NCBI GenBank assembly: GCA_946699065.1
Contig: CAMPDV010000098.1
Coordinates: forward strand, 62,001 to 126,000
Length of the DNA stretch: 64,000 nt
Direction: 5' to 3'
From: Loxodes magnus
Taxonomy: Eukaryota > Ciliophora > Karyorelictea > Loxodida > Loxodidae
The notes below the pieces were generated by a model that did no database searches, was not told where the DNA came from, and saw only the letters and a program-made list of their open reading frames with translations. A program made the position numbers and the translations under genes. Positions 48,421 to 63,000 of this stretch are shown here, in pieces (within the stretch, counting starts at the first letter, position 1; each line of letters starts with the position of its first letter).

Positions 48421-49480
48421 TATTATACTAATTTATTTGTATGCTATTTTTAGTTTAATAATCTATTTATTAATTATGATTGTTTAGTTATTATTATCTT
48501 CTTATATATAATTTTTAAAGCTCTTCTCTTTATTTACTATTGAACTTCTATTATTTTTATTCTTTTTTTTGCTAAGAGAAAATTAATTTCATACTTTTCT
48601 TTTATATAAGCATGTGAATAAAAAATTAATATATAATGTGCTTGAAGGAAAGCTAAAGTAGATAATAAAAGCTTATCTAAAATTATAGGTATAAGTATAA
48701 TATAGATTAAAATCAATCATCTCATAAACAAAGAAGTATTAAAAGAGATAAAGAGCTTATCAAATTTCGGCTAAGAAAATAAAAAAATAATTCAAATAAT
48801 AAAGGAATTAGACTCGTTTCAAGTCCTCTTAAAAAGAGATTTAAGGCAAAGAACTGCTAAAGATACTTCAAAAACTGTGTTTATTGGTTGAAGAAGAAAA
48901 AATTAAACATTTATATGACATTATAAAAAATAAAATTTCAAGTGTATTGCTTAACAAAATCTAAAGCTATATAAATTTTCTGTGTGAAAGTTAAAAAATT
49001 ACCTGGATTTAAAAGAAGCACCAATAGAATAAACATCTTTTATATTAATGCTTTTGAAATGATTATTACAACTTTTAGATAAGCTAAATTAAATTTTCAA
49101 AAATAAGTATTTATCTTATAGATTTATACTAATTAATTTCCCTATACATTTGTACTATTATTAGCTAATTTACGCTTTGAGAAATTAGATATAAATATGA
49201 GTAAAGAGACTAATACTTTTAACTATATTATTTTTTGGTGAATAAGAAAATCAAACTACAATGTTGATAAAATGATGTCAAAAGTGCAATTATTTTATGT
49301 TTTAAATCAAAATAAATTAAGATATTGATACTATTTAAATAAACTTTTTAGTTAGATATTAATCCTATCAAGTGAGATCATGTAATAGAAATGTAGAAAA
49401 AATGTAGATAAATTTTCGGGAATTAAGCTAATAAAATGAATATTGATTGGCTTATATCTTTTATAATTTAAATATTAATT
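48421..49480. other. Decayed coding DNA and spacer
   Basis: At about 48720-49010 two adjoining frames give a helical protein fragment (IKSLSNFGQENKKIIQIIKE, then LLKILQKLCLLVEEEKIKH) with a shift between them. No domain is recognised; probably a dead gene. Confidence 0.3.
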
Positions 49481-49950
49481 AAATAAATAAATAAATTTGA
49501 TTATAGAGCGCGTAGCACTCTCGTTGGTGCGCAGCTTTTTAAAAAAAATGTTTCATACTGACAAGAATGTTTGTTACTGATAAAATTATCAGATACTGAT
49601 AAATCTTGTTCAATACTGATATAATTTTAGAATACCCGTAATCTTTAATACTTGCTGGAGGTCCAAGGACATGGCAGGATTGTGTCTCATTGCATCACCA
49701 AAGCAGAGGACGACATGTGTCAATTATGGGTACTTAAATTCCCCACCTCTGATGAAGTTCGCAATATTATTTCTTTTTAGTTCCAGAATTAAAAATAAAC
49801 GAAACCAGTGCCGAAGGTCTAAGAATCTTATGTCTCGAGGCCAAACCAAAGCAGAGGAAGACATAAAGTCGATTATGGGTACTTAACTTCCCCAACCTCT
49901 GATGAAGACGACCTTGTTGTTCACCTTCGAACGACTATGGCGGTTTTAAA
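49481..49950 (-). repeat. Dispersed repeat A, copy 3 (inverted)
   Basis: Same element as at 10.8 and 29.7 kb on the opposite strand, from AAAT repeats and the tail hairpin (GAGCGCGTAGCACTC) to the head (ending CGACTATGGCGGTTTTAA). Tail and body are intact. Confidence 0.75.
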
Positions 49951-52064
49951 ATAATATATAATAAATAGTTAAAATATTTGATAGTAGCTGCTCTTTAAAA
50001 TTGCTAATATTTATTATTTTTATTTTAGAAATAAATTTTAGTTGGTATCACAATATAATTTAAAGGAGTATAAACAAAATTAAATTAATTTATATCTTTC
50101 ATTATATTCTTCATTTAAAATAATACAGAACAAGTAAATTTCTTAGGATACTCATAGATAAATATTCTTATCTGTTAAATGCAAAAAATATAATTATGAA
50201 GGTGAAAATTTACTAAGTATTAAGATGCTAAAAATATTTTAATCTTCTATTTATTTTAATTGTGAGATTCAATAGGGAATCATTTTAGATTAATCCTATA
50301 ATTTATAATAAATTGAAATATATTTTGGTCTTTTATTTTAATGATTTACACAAGCTGAATATAAATACTATCTATATCTACTAATTTTATATATCTATAA
50401 CTTTAAATCTATTTTTCTAAATTAGTTTAAAAAATTGTCTATAAGAAGAAGGATGATTAAATAAAACTCAGATTATTGTTCCAAGCAAACTTAATTGTTA
50501 AAATTAAAATATTAATTTAGCTATATACTCTTCATTACTCTATTAGTTAATTTTCTAACTTTTTATTCTTATTTAAATAAAATAGAAAATATAATTATAA
50601 TTACATTTTTTAAATATAACCATAATTTCAATAATTTTTAACTAAACTTACTTAAATTTATTTACAACTAGAATATGAATATTTCTATTTAATTATATTA
50701 ATGTGTAAAATAATTTTTATTATATTTTTTATACAAAACACTTTTTATAGCTTGTTCTAGTTATTTTTATTTCAGATACATTTTTTTATTAATATTTATT
50801 ATTTAAAAAATACAATCTAAGTGTCTTTCTGATATCTCTAAGTTCTTTAATTGACATACTAATAAATCTTTAATTTGGATTTTAGAAATTTTATAAATGA
50901 TATTATATACCAAAAATTATAATAAAAACCTTTCTAATAAATTAAGATAATATGAATATACTTCTGATGCTTATCTCAAATAATCCAGATTATAATTTTT
51001 AATTAGTCTTCTTTTATTAGTTATTTGATTATTTAGAAAATTGAAATTATTTTTATTTTTTCTTATTTTTATCTCCATTTTATCTAGCTAGATTTACATT
51101 TAGTTCTTCTTTTTTTGATTGAATCTATTTATATAGTTATAGTTGACTAACCATTAGTTTAAATTCTAACTTTTACTAAAATCCATTTATTAAAGAATCT
51201 ACTTAGAGTAAATAACTATTTTTAGACTTTTATTTATCTTATTTTATCTTTTGAGTTCTTTATGTTGGTCTAAAAGTAGTAAATTGATTCTACTTGCAAA
51301 AATAGTAATTGATCACTAATATCTACAATTTAATGTTAATATTTCAGCATAGTATAGCAATAAATAATAAATTAAGAGATAAACTAGATTATTCTCTTTA
51401 GAAAATCCTTTTATTTCAATTAAGCTTATAGCATTTTCCTTTAAGGCTATCTAATTTTGTTTATTATTTCTTTTTCATTAATTCAAATATTTCATATCTA
51501 GCTGCATAAATTGTTATTTCTAGTCATGAAGAATTGTAGTTGCTAAATAATGCATTATAGCATTTTTTAACTTTTGCATATATAATAAAGTTTCTAAAAA
51601 TAGAAAATCAACTAATAGCATAATTAGAAATGTTTGATCTCTATTTACTATTAATACTATTTTTAAACTCTCTAATACCAAATACTTTTTATCACTTATG
51701 ATATATATTAAAAAGCTTAGATATTTTAATATTTAGCTTAAAAGCTTATCATTATATTAATATTAAAGAGTATATCTTCTGTTCATTTATATATAAGAAT
51801 TTACATTTTTATATATCTTCATTCTATTTAAAGATACATCATAGCAAACTAATTTAATTTTATTTATTTATTTGTATACTTTTATAGTAATTTATTATCT
51901 AATAATATCATTTAGATATTATAGCTTTAATACCATATATTAGAGATAATTAAATTTATATATGCTGTAATAGTATTTTTAAAGCTTGCTATTATACATT
52001 TCATATATTTATATAATAGATAATTTCATTAAAATTATGTTTCCTTTCAAGTTACTTTACATTT
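49951..52064. other. AT-rich region downstream of the giant gene
   Basis: Nothing recognised. Confidence 0.45.
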
Positions 52065-55000
52065 TCAATTCTCACTTTTCTTTTTTTCTTCCTCGATCTA
52101 AACTTGAGATACTTCACCAAACTAAGTCATATCGCTGTATAAAAATTCCGATCTTTCGTTTAAGAAATTTATACTTTATCTGTTTTCTTCAAAAGACTCT
52201 TAAAATGCAAACTTAGTATTTAGCCATTATGTTTAATAATTACACTTGTTTTGGAGAATATTTCTTTTTAGAATGCTAAGACTATTTTGAATTTATTATT
52301 TATCATAAGCTTGAGAAGATAAAGTATTATTTTATGCATCATCTAAATCTTATAGTATTATATCTTTTTGATTACTTTAAGAATTAATGCTTCCTTCTTA
52401 ATCTTTTAGTTAATATCTTTTTTTACTTACCTTTATAGTCTTAGCAATATTCTCCTCCTTACTACTATATTTTGAAAAGCTATGTCAAGGCTCTTTAATC
52501 TTTCTGAGCAATCTTTTAACTTACTAAATTCAATATTCCTACTAAGTGAATATTTAATTTTGAGCATTTAGCTAGTATAGTTCTAATAAGCTAACATCAA
52601 GCAGTAGTAATCATTCTACTTGCTTTAGTAGCTTTGGTACTTCTTAATCCTCAAACCTTGAGAATATGATTTGAGTATGTTTATTGTATTGGTCTAAATC
52701 ATACAGCTAAGTATCATTATTCTATTACTGTTGCTGCTTATCTAATTTTAAGATTTTACTTATTTAAGCCCTTAATTTTTAGAATCTTTCTAACTTCTAC
52801 TTTTGTTCATTCTCTTACTTACTCCAATTAGTTATAATTTCATCTAATTTAATATGCTTTTTAAAGCAGCAAAAGCGTAAGTAGATATCTAGAGTTTTAT
52901 AAGAAGCTTGATATCCAAACTCAATTATCAAAGACTAAATTCATACTAATAAAAAGCAGCAGTTTACTAGTATCAATGAGAGGAACACTAAGTAGTCTAG
53001 TACTATGTATCTCTCACCTGAGTTGAAATAAATCCCTAGAAACAATACAAAAGCAGAAATAGCCAGATAACTAATTTCAAGCTTATTTAGTTAGTTATTA
53101 ATATAAGGTTGAAATCTTAACTATAGTCAAAAGCTTAAAGTTAATACAATAATTAAGCATCAGAACTGGAATATAATGGTATTCTTTTATAAGAAAACAA
53201 AGACAAAGGTAATTGCAAATTTCTCATACATCTTAACAAACTCTCAGTAGTAGAAATTTTCTTTGTAGCCAATGGTTAAGAAACCAAACTAGGATTTTAT
53301 TGTTATAGTTTTGATTATTTTTCTGTTTCTATATAAATATAAAGTAACTATAAAAGGTACTAAAAAGCCATAGAACAATAGAGCAGGTAAAGCATAAATG
53401 AAAATAAACTTAAAATGAGATCCATTTCAGCAAACTATGTTAGTAAACGCATTTAAAACTGATAAATCATAAGAAATACTATAGCAGCTAAAGGCACTAA
53501 AAATTTTCATCATTAAATTGGTATAAATTTAGAAAAAGCTAACACTCATCACTGTTATAAAGAAAGACTTATTAAAACGTTTCCATTATATTAAAGTCCA
53601 TAAAAGAAGAATCAAAAATGAACCAAAAAGTATTAGGAAAGGAAGAAAAATATTTCCAGTAACTTCAAAATAATACTTATTGTCTTAACTTATTTAAATG
53701 CAATCAAACTTGAAAATAGATTGGGTGACAGCAAGATATTACTTATTTATATTAAATAAATAATCAAAGTTATTTGGTCAATCAAACTTGAAGTTAAAAA
53801 TCAAATTGGAAAACTACATGTAACTTGTAAAAATTTTGAAATAAACTCCATAATATTGTTCCTGTTCAGTGGCAGATTTTAGAGTCTATTTTACCAAATA
53901 AATTAAGAAAATTATAAATATCACTATAATAATAGTATTCAGTATCATTATCTATTTGGTACTTTTACATTTTTCACAATCATTAAAGTTATTTTTTTGC
54001 CACCCTTCTTAACACGTATCACAAAGTGGGCCTTCAAATCCTTTTTAGCAGTTTCCTTGTCAAACTATTCCTTTTCTTTATTCCTCTCTTTGATTTTTAT
54101 TTGTGGTTTAAATATATTAAGCTATATAATCTTTGGTTAAATATGTACCTAAACATGCTTTATCTTTAGGACATTTATGCATTACTTCAGATGTAAAATT
54201 TTCTCTTCAATATCCTTTTTCTGGAACAATTAAATCACTTCCTAAACATTTACCTCCTTTCATACACTCTTTACAAGCTTTTTCACTTGCTTTTAACGAA
54301 TATTATCCAAATAAGCAATTTTAACATGAAGATGAGTCAATAAGAATTTATCCAGTAAGACATTACTAAATATTCAATGATAGTTGTATTTTGTTTGATA
54401 TGCTTTTATCTTGATTATTTGCCTCAATAGCATCTGTTTCAAATTATAGATTAACTTAACTTCCTGGCAAAGCTTTTACTATTATATCTTTAACTGTGAA
54501 TACACCTTACTCTGAAAATAGTCTTGTTTTTCCTGATAGTTCTGCTTCTTCTGAATAGATAGAAACTGTTGATGAATCATCAGTTTTTACTACTTAACCA
54601 AAAATATCAGTTATGAAAATTTAACTTTCAGGGATTTAAAATCCTGGTAACTAATCTAATAAATTTCTTTCCATTCTATTATTTTAGTAGCATTAAGGTA
54701 AAGCATCTGAAAATGAAACATTTTAAAGTTTGTATGCAAAACCAGCTAAATCTTTTCCATAAAAGGCCATATTATCTTTAAACAAAGAGCATATTTCTTA
54801 ACTAGTAGTATTAGGAATAAAAATAGGCATAGTACCATATAAAGAAATGGCTCCTCCTTCACTTATTTAATTGTTAATAGTGTTATTAATAAAGGTATTA
54901 TAATTAATGACATAGCTACATTATTACTCATCTTTACATATTAATCTCAATGCTCCTCCTTTAGAAATCTAATTAGCATCACTGTCTATTCTATTGTTTT

Positions 55001-58000
55001 AGAATATGTTAAGTTATAAAGTAATATTAGCATTTTCAACATATCCTACTCCTCCATCTTTATAACTAATACAGTTTTCAAACCTATTTTTATAAATAAA
55101 GTATTCATTTCCTGCTTTATCATTCAGTATAGCAAAGCATGATCCTGACAAAGCTATTTAATTTGAGCAATAGCAATTCTATATTTTCATCTAAGAGTTG
55201 TAAGAATAAATAGCAGATCCATAATTAAGATAGCTAACTCCATTTATAAAGGAAGTATTAGTTAAGTTAGAAAAACTTTCTTCAAAAGAAATAGCGGTAT
55301 TTTCATATTCCCTCAAAGTACATTACTCCATGTTCATTTATGAGTTTTTCATGTAAATAACCGATCCTTAATCTTAAGAAATACTTTAAGTAAATGTTGA
55401 GTTTAGTACATTTAGCTCTGATTAGAGAGCATAAATACAGCCTTATTTAGCGTTCATATTTATAAAGATAGATTAATTTAGTTTTAAAGTAGACTTAGAT
55501 AGATAAATAGCACTTCCATATATTCCAGAACCGTTTTTAAATTAAGTATTGCTAATTTCTATTTCTGAATTTAAATCACCCAAAATATAAGCTCCAGTAT
55601 ATCCTTCCTATTTCTCAAAAATAGAATCATCAATTAAAACTTTGGAGCTTCAGACCATTAATCCTGAAGTCATCTAGACTGCTTTATTATTGCTAACTAG
55701 CACGTTTTAGGAAATTAAGTAGCTTTAATATACAAAAATTATATTAGTGTTTCCTATATTATTATATACTTAGCAATCCTTTAACCAACTTGGAGGTTCT
55801 TCTAATGAAGCTCATAAACTTATAACTCCCATAAAAGAAGCGCTATTATTAAAAATTATTGAATTATGAATGTTAAATTATGCATTTTAAGCGTACAAAA
55901 ATGCTCCATCATATGCTTAGTTATTATAGAATTAAGAATTTTACGTTTTAAAGTTACTACTTAACTAAATGTAGCCTACTCCTCCGTTTGTTGAAGCAAT
56001 ATTTTAACTACAATCAACTTTATAAAGATATAAATATGTTGTTTATATATAGAAAACTCCTCCTTAAGTAGCTTCATTAGAAGTGAAGTTTGAGTTTAAA
56101 ATTTTGATAGTTGAATTTTCGGTTTTCATAACTCCACCAATAGAAGCTTTATTATATTTCCCAATGGTCTAATTTATTTATACTTAGCTTTATTAAAATA
56201 TGAATACGCCTCCACTTAATGCTTTGTTATTATAAAACTGACTATTATGAATCTAAATGTTTCCTTAGTTCGTTTCAATAATACTTCCTGTAAATAAAGC
56301 TTCATTATCATAAAAAGTACAATTGCTTATACTATAATTAGAAAGCTAAGACTATATAGAAGCACCTTTATATCCTTTATTACCTTCAAAGTTTGATAAT
56401 TAAATGGTAGCATTAGCATATTTAAATGAAATTATGTATCCTTACTAAGCTTAATTATAGTAAAAGGAACTGCTTCATAAAATACAATTTTGGTTAAAAA
56501 CTTCTATTAAAGCTCCATTATCAATAACGTTTTAGTGAATTAAAGAGTTTTAAACCATCAAATTAGCATTTTTGGTTTCTATTATTCCATACATTGCAAC
56601 ATTCTTAATGAGCATAACTTCATTAATTAAGAGTTTTATTACTTAGAGTGAGTAAATAATAGAAGTAGCTCTATTATTTTGAAATAAGCAGCTTTATAAA
56701 ACTATTTAATCTGATAAATATAGTTCTAAGGAATTTCCTCCAACAGCTATATTGTTTTCAAAAGTTAATTATTACAAGGTTACATTAGATTCAGTAAGAT
56801 ACATAATAGATCCTTTTGAAGCTATATTTTAATTTATTTAGCTTTTAAACATGTTTAAACTAGTTTAACTTAAATAAAAAGTAGCTCCATTCTTAGCTTT
56901 ATTGCTTTATATTTAAACATTCTATGTCAAAATAACACTTTTCTAAGCATATGCAAATCCTCCATAATATGTACCTTCACTTTATATGAATTTACTATCG
57001 ATAATTTCAACAAAAGACTGGCTTAAGTATAAACAACCTCCATATAAAGCTTTAAAATTTCTAGCGCTTACATTTTAAACAATTAAATTACTTAAATCAG
57101 AGTAAATCAATCCTCCTTCTGAACCTGCCGAAATATCTTAAATTTGTATATCCTTTACCTAAATATTAGTGTATGAAATATAAATTAAGACTCCTCTTTA
57201 GGCTTAATTGTTTTAAAACTCAATAAACTAAATTTAAGCAATCAATTTACTTAAATACAAAATTCCATTTTAAATAGCTTTACTATTTGTTATTTATATA
57301 TTTTTAAAGATAACATTTTAGCTAAAAGCATAAGCAACACCTCCTTCGTTTGCTTTACTTAATGTAAATAAGCTATTTTTTATTAGTAGCTCTTATTCTT
57401 AAAAATCCGTTAGATATAAAGTTCCTCCTCTTTCTCTTGCTGAGTTTCCAGTAAAATTACTATTTTCTATTTGGTATAAACTCGATTGATAAGAGCAAAT
57501 AAATCCTCCATTGTCTTAAATAGCTTCGTTTTTATAAGCATTTATATGCTCAATTTGAACTATTTTAGAATTTTAAAGTAAAATAGTCCCACCACATAAA
57601 TTATATGCCTAATTTTCTAAAAAGGAACAGTTCTATAATAAATAAATAGTCGATCCAATAGCATAAATTGCTCCTCCATATTTTTAAGCTTTATTCCTAA
57701 TGAAGCTGCAGTTTAAAATCTAATTTATAGTTGAATTTTAAAAGTCTAGACTTCCTCCTGATTCTTCAGCTTGATTATTATAGAAAACATTATCTTTAAT
57801 GATTTGCACTTAGCAATCTTAAAAAGATAAAGCACTTCCTCATTTTGCTGTATTCTCAGTAAATAAACTATTTTCTATGATTTCTAAACTGCTGCTTAAT
57901 CCTCTAAAGATGCTCTTACTTACAAACTATAATTATTGCGAAGCATTTATGCTGGTTATTTACTTAATTTATGATTTAATAATATGAAACACTCCACTTT

Positions 58001-60060
58001 TCAAATCAGAAACTTAATTTTAGATGAAACAACAGTTATGAACCTTAGTGATTTAAGTTTCTATCATTCCGATAGCTCCACCCTAAAAAGCTACATTTTA
58101 ATAAAACGAGCTATTAGTCAAAGAATTTATTGTAGTTCTTTCCATATGAATGCCTCCACCTGAAAAATATGCTTCATTCCGTTCAAAAGTATTATTTACA
58201 ATATCTTTTATGCTGGAATCTATAAAGAATAGTACTCCACCATATCTTCCTTCATTATCTTTATATACATTATTAATTAATAAAGCAGCATCTGATTTAT
58301 TTAAATATAAAAATCCTGATCAGTTGATACCATCATTCTAAGAAGCAAACACATTAGATATTATAGTAATATTAGAATATTAAAGCGTTATAGTTCCTTC
58401 TTGGCTATTTTATATAAAAGAGCTATTAGAAATTTCAAAAATATCTACTTTATATCCCCAAATAGCATTTCCTTCCAAGGCTTAGTTTTTTAGAAATGTG
58501 CAATTACTAATTTGTTGTATTTAGGAATTTTGCATTCAAATACTTCCTCCTTATCCTCATTAACTTTGATAAAAACTATTATTTAAAATATATTAAATTT
58601 TACTAAAAGAAGCACTAATAACACCTCCTATATTAGCTGAGTTCTGAGTAAAAGTATTATTAATTAGGCTACTTATATTTGACTAATAAAGACAAATAAA
58701 TCCCCCTTCATATGCTTAAAGATTAGTAACTTTGTTATTTACAATATTTTAGATATAAGAGTATTCAGCATATATAGTTCCTATTAAAAGGCTTAAGGAT
58801 TCTTGTAGTTAGATTCTATTAAATAAGCAATTGTTTATTAAATAAACAGTTGAACTTTTCACTAAGATAGATCCTCCTGCAATTTCTGCTATGTTGTTTA
58901 TAAATTAGCTATTTTCTATAGATTTTATTATAGAATTATCAAAGGCTAAGCTTCCTCCCAGTTAAGCAAAATTATCTTAAAAGGAGCAATTATAGATATA
59001 CTCACTCTATGAATTATTAAAATAAATTATCTAGCCTCACTCTGCTTTATTTGATATAAACTGACTACTTTCTATCTAAGTACTAGAGTAATTCAAACTA
59101 TATAGCACTCTACTATTTTCCTAAAATAAGTTATATTTTAAAACAGAAGTAGAGTTTGATGAATAAAAAATGGTGCTTAATGCTACAGTATTTTAGCTAA
59201 AGATGGAATTAGATAAGTATAAGCAAGCATGAAAATAGTAAATACAGTTCCATATAAATAAATTTTTCTTAAACTCTGATTAGCTAATATTTAGACTACT
59301 ATTCTAATTGTAAATTAAGTTCCCTTCAACCTAAGTAAATTAACTATTATAGATCGAAACTTATGATTCGCTTATATTTAGTACATTTCCACTGAGTTTT
59401 TACGTATTACATAATAACATTACTCAATCTTAAGCTACTTTTATCTGCCCGTATGTAAAATGAGGGTTTCCAAAAAAGATATTGTATTGTTGTGTTCTGT
59501 AAGTAAACTTAAGAATAATTGGAAGTGAAAATATAAGAGTCAAAATATTAATCACAATCAGTTGCCTAGCATTAAAATTCATTTAATAGGCTAGTGCCAG
59601 TAATTAAAAGATTACTTAATAAAAGCGTATCATTTTGTAGATTTATTTTCACTAACTAATTTTTTAAATAAATGGTGGCAAATTTATTTGAATATATGCA
59701 CATTTAATATAACTCTTAGTTCTCTTTACAATTGAATGTTTAAATCGAAATTATTTTAGAACCTTTTCAAGGCTCTCCACCTCTCAAAATTTCGCACGCA
59801 TCTTTGTAATCCATAAGAGGCAGGCAGTCTATAACATGCTCATGAGGAGAAATAAATATTTCATAAGAGATTCCCCCAGGTAAATTATAAAGCACTTATT
59901 AAATCGTTGAAAATGGGAAATTAATACTTCCATCCGAATATCCATATAAATCTACAATATCAGGATGAGTTATGAAGATTTACTAAGTCTGTGATTAACA
60001 AACTTTCAGGAGAAAGTAAGCGATGGATAATAAAATGATATTCCTACAATCCACTGGCAT
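52065..60060 (-). CDS. Giant surface protein: beta-helix repeats, Cys-rich region, multiple membrane spans
   Basis: Exon 1 is 60060-59411 and exon 2 is 59391-52065; together 2658 residues ending in TGA 52067-52065. The N-terminus MPVDCRNIILLSIAYFLLKV is a signal peptide. From about residue 200 to 1800 there are dozens of short repeats of the type N-S-x-F-x-x-N-x-A-x-x-G-G-x-I/L, typical of right-handed beta-helix (Pmp- or pectin-lyase-like) domains. About 1900-2010 is Cys-rich with GFEGPLCDTCQEGWQ, EGF-like. From about 2030, ILNTIIIVIFIIFLIYLV and several further hydrophobic segments cross the membrane, then a charged Gln/Glu/Lys-rich tail follows, likely cytoplasmic. The whole frame is open except for Trp-TGA codons. 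Proteins of this layout are frequent in ciliates as putative surface proteins; function is inferred only from layout. A second in-frame-looking ATG at 59582 belongs to the exon-2 frame and is not the start. Confidence 0.9.
59392..59410 (-). other. 19-nt intron in the giant surface-protein gene
   Basis: GTAATACGTAAAAACTCAG. Removing it joins the signal-peptide frame to the beta-helix frame in phase 2 (...SNVI|IGNVLNIS), and total coding length becomes divisible by three with no other shift over 7.9 kb. Confidence 0.75.
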
Positions 60061-63000
60061 TTAAATTATAATTAAATGAAAACAATTCAATTTAAAGGCT
60101 AAATTAAATAAAAAGAAGAAACAATCAATCTAAAAATTACAATGGAATTTAAGTTTAAATTCAAATAATTCAAGTACCCGCCAGGTAATTTAAAATAATT
60201 AATAAAATTAAGAAGAATTGGTTATCTATTTCAATAGTTATTTCTATTATAAGTTTAACTTATTTAAATATGCTACATATTTTTATTTAACTGAGCTACA
60301 TTTAAATTAATTATCTATTTAGCCTCTATAAATTATTCTTTCAGATTATTGCTAAATTAAAATAGAAGTTGCTAATTATAGGGTTATTTATTAATTATTA
60401 AGACCAAATTATATCTCTTTATAGTAAATTATTAGCTATTATTATTAAAATAGCTATTAACTCTCCTTAAATAGCTTATACAAGCTAAATCATTTATAAG
60501 TTTATTAATATTTCTACAAGTTATTGGACTTTAAGATATTAAAACCAGGTATAAAATTAAAAATTTAGTAAAAGTTTGCTAATAAGACGCTAAGTTATAA
60601 GCTCTCTTAATTTATTAGTTAGAATATTAGTTTCTTTACCAATGTCTATGGTTAAACAAAATAATTATACTAAAAGCAACTTAAATTATAAAATTCTTAT
60701 ATTTGGTTTTTTATGAAAGGCTTAAGATTCTTCGTCTTTATATATTCTATTAAATTTGTATTGAGCACCTTTACATATAATCATCTAACTAAATCTAAAA
60801 TTTTAATTAAGTTCTAGCAAGAGTTAGCTTAATTATAGATGCTTTTGGTTAATTTTATTTTTTGCTATATTTTGGGAAAGCATACTCATTAAAAGAAAAT
60901 TTAGATAAGTCTACTAAATTAGAAGGAATACCTAAAGCTAAATAGCTAACTATTTAAATTTTAAATATATATCTATTTCTCTCTTCTCTTTAATAACCTT
61001 CTTTATAGATTTATTTTTCAGGACTATTTATTAAAATTTAAAAATATCATGAAGGTAAAATAACTAACTACATTCGTTTAAGCTATAATAAAGAAAATTT
61101 ATTGTTATTTCAATCCCTTTAACTATAAAACTAACCTATTTTATTTGGTGATATATGAATAACGATTCTCTTACTCATAAATTATAGCTTCTTTAATTTA
61201 TTTTTATAACCTGTCACTTTATTGAAAATTAGAAGTAATGAAGAATCCAATTAAAATAGATCGGAATATTTAGATGCTAGTTAATAATCTAAGGAATTTT
61301 ATCGCAGAGAAGATTTTTTATTTTCTAAGAGATAAAAAATAAAATTAAGGAATGGTTGAAATTCCTGTGCTTTACATGTAAAGAAATATAAAATTTAAAA
61401 TAGTACAATTTTATTAAGCTTTATCTATTAATTAATTATAACTAATGCTGATTATTTTCGTTAAATAGGCTTTAATGAGATTATTAAGAGTTTTATTTTC
61501 TCTTTGTTTATATCTTAATAATACATGCTTTTATTATTAATTGCTAGTTTACTAGCACCTTATTAATAATTTAATTATTGAGATAATCTTAGAGGGTAAG
61601 TTTGAATATAACTAAGAATTATTATTTTAAATATCAGAGACAAGTATAAGATTAACTATTATTATAAATTACAGTTATCACTATTTTAATTCCTTTGCTT
61701 AACTTAATGAAATGTATATATATTTTCCTACATATACTATATTGCTTTTCATAAGAGTATTATTTCCTCTATGTAATTAATCTAAGCATTTGTCTTTTGC
61801 TTATTATAGTTATTATTTTGCTCCTTTTAATTTAATCTTATAAAGATTCATATCTATAATGATTTTTAAAACTTATATTAATTAATCTTTTTAGCTTAAA
61901 TGTAACTAATTTAAAATTTAAGTAAGTTAATAATTCATAGAAAAACTAAGTTTTATAAATAAAGGCTAAACAATAAGTTTCGGATTAATAAATATCTCTA
62001 CTAAATCCTTCAAAACTACATTCTTTCATTAATCAAATTTAATATTTTTTCATTCTCTTTTTATATATTTTCCTTTATTTCTATTATTTTTGCCGCTAGA
62101 TTCAAACCTTAATTAATTGCCTTACATAGACTTAGATAAATTAAATACATTTCTTTTAAATCTAAATATTTTTAATTAATAGAAGCCTCAAGTAATTTCA
62201 GTTCTAATTAATGAAATAATAATATTAGATATGATTGAAGAAATTTAAGTGATTTATACATATAAAAGGTATCTAAAATATAATGGTTTTATTATGTTTA
62301 ATCTTAATATTTTAAACTAATACTCTATTCATTTTTATATAGCTTTTTAAAATTTTCTCATTATCCTTTGCTATTAAATGTATATTTCGCTAAGTAAATC
62401 TAAAATTCATTTGTTTTTAATTTATTATATCTTAGAAAAGCGTTGGGATTTACGAAAATTTAACATAAAGAATATGGAAAAAAAGAGAAAAATAAAAATA
62501 CTTTGGTATAAGGCAAAATAGAAATAAAAGATATCAATTAAGCAAATTGTAAAGCAGACTTTCAGAATTAAAATTATCCTTAATAAAAGTTCCTTAAGGT
62601 AATTTAATATCAAAACATATCTGATATAAAACTTCAAAAGAATAAGCATCTAAAATTTTTAAAAACTTATATCAATAAAATTATTAATCTTAAATTTAGT
62701 TTTTGATTAAGATATCTAAATATGAAATAAACAGCAAAAAGAAATAAAATAAAAAGAAATTAAATAAAAACATAAACTAAAAAGTTAGATTTTAATAATT
62801 TTAAATAAAACCAAATATATATAATTATACTAAATATATAAATAAATAGAAAACTTTAAAAAGATATTAATTTTAAATTAAATTAAAAGTAAAAGATGAA
62901 AAAAATCAATACAAATCAAATATAATAAATAGAGTTATAAGTTAATTAATAAAAAATTAAGAACATTTCGCAATTTGCACTGTTGTCCTTTATAAAACTA

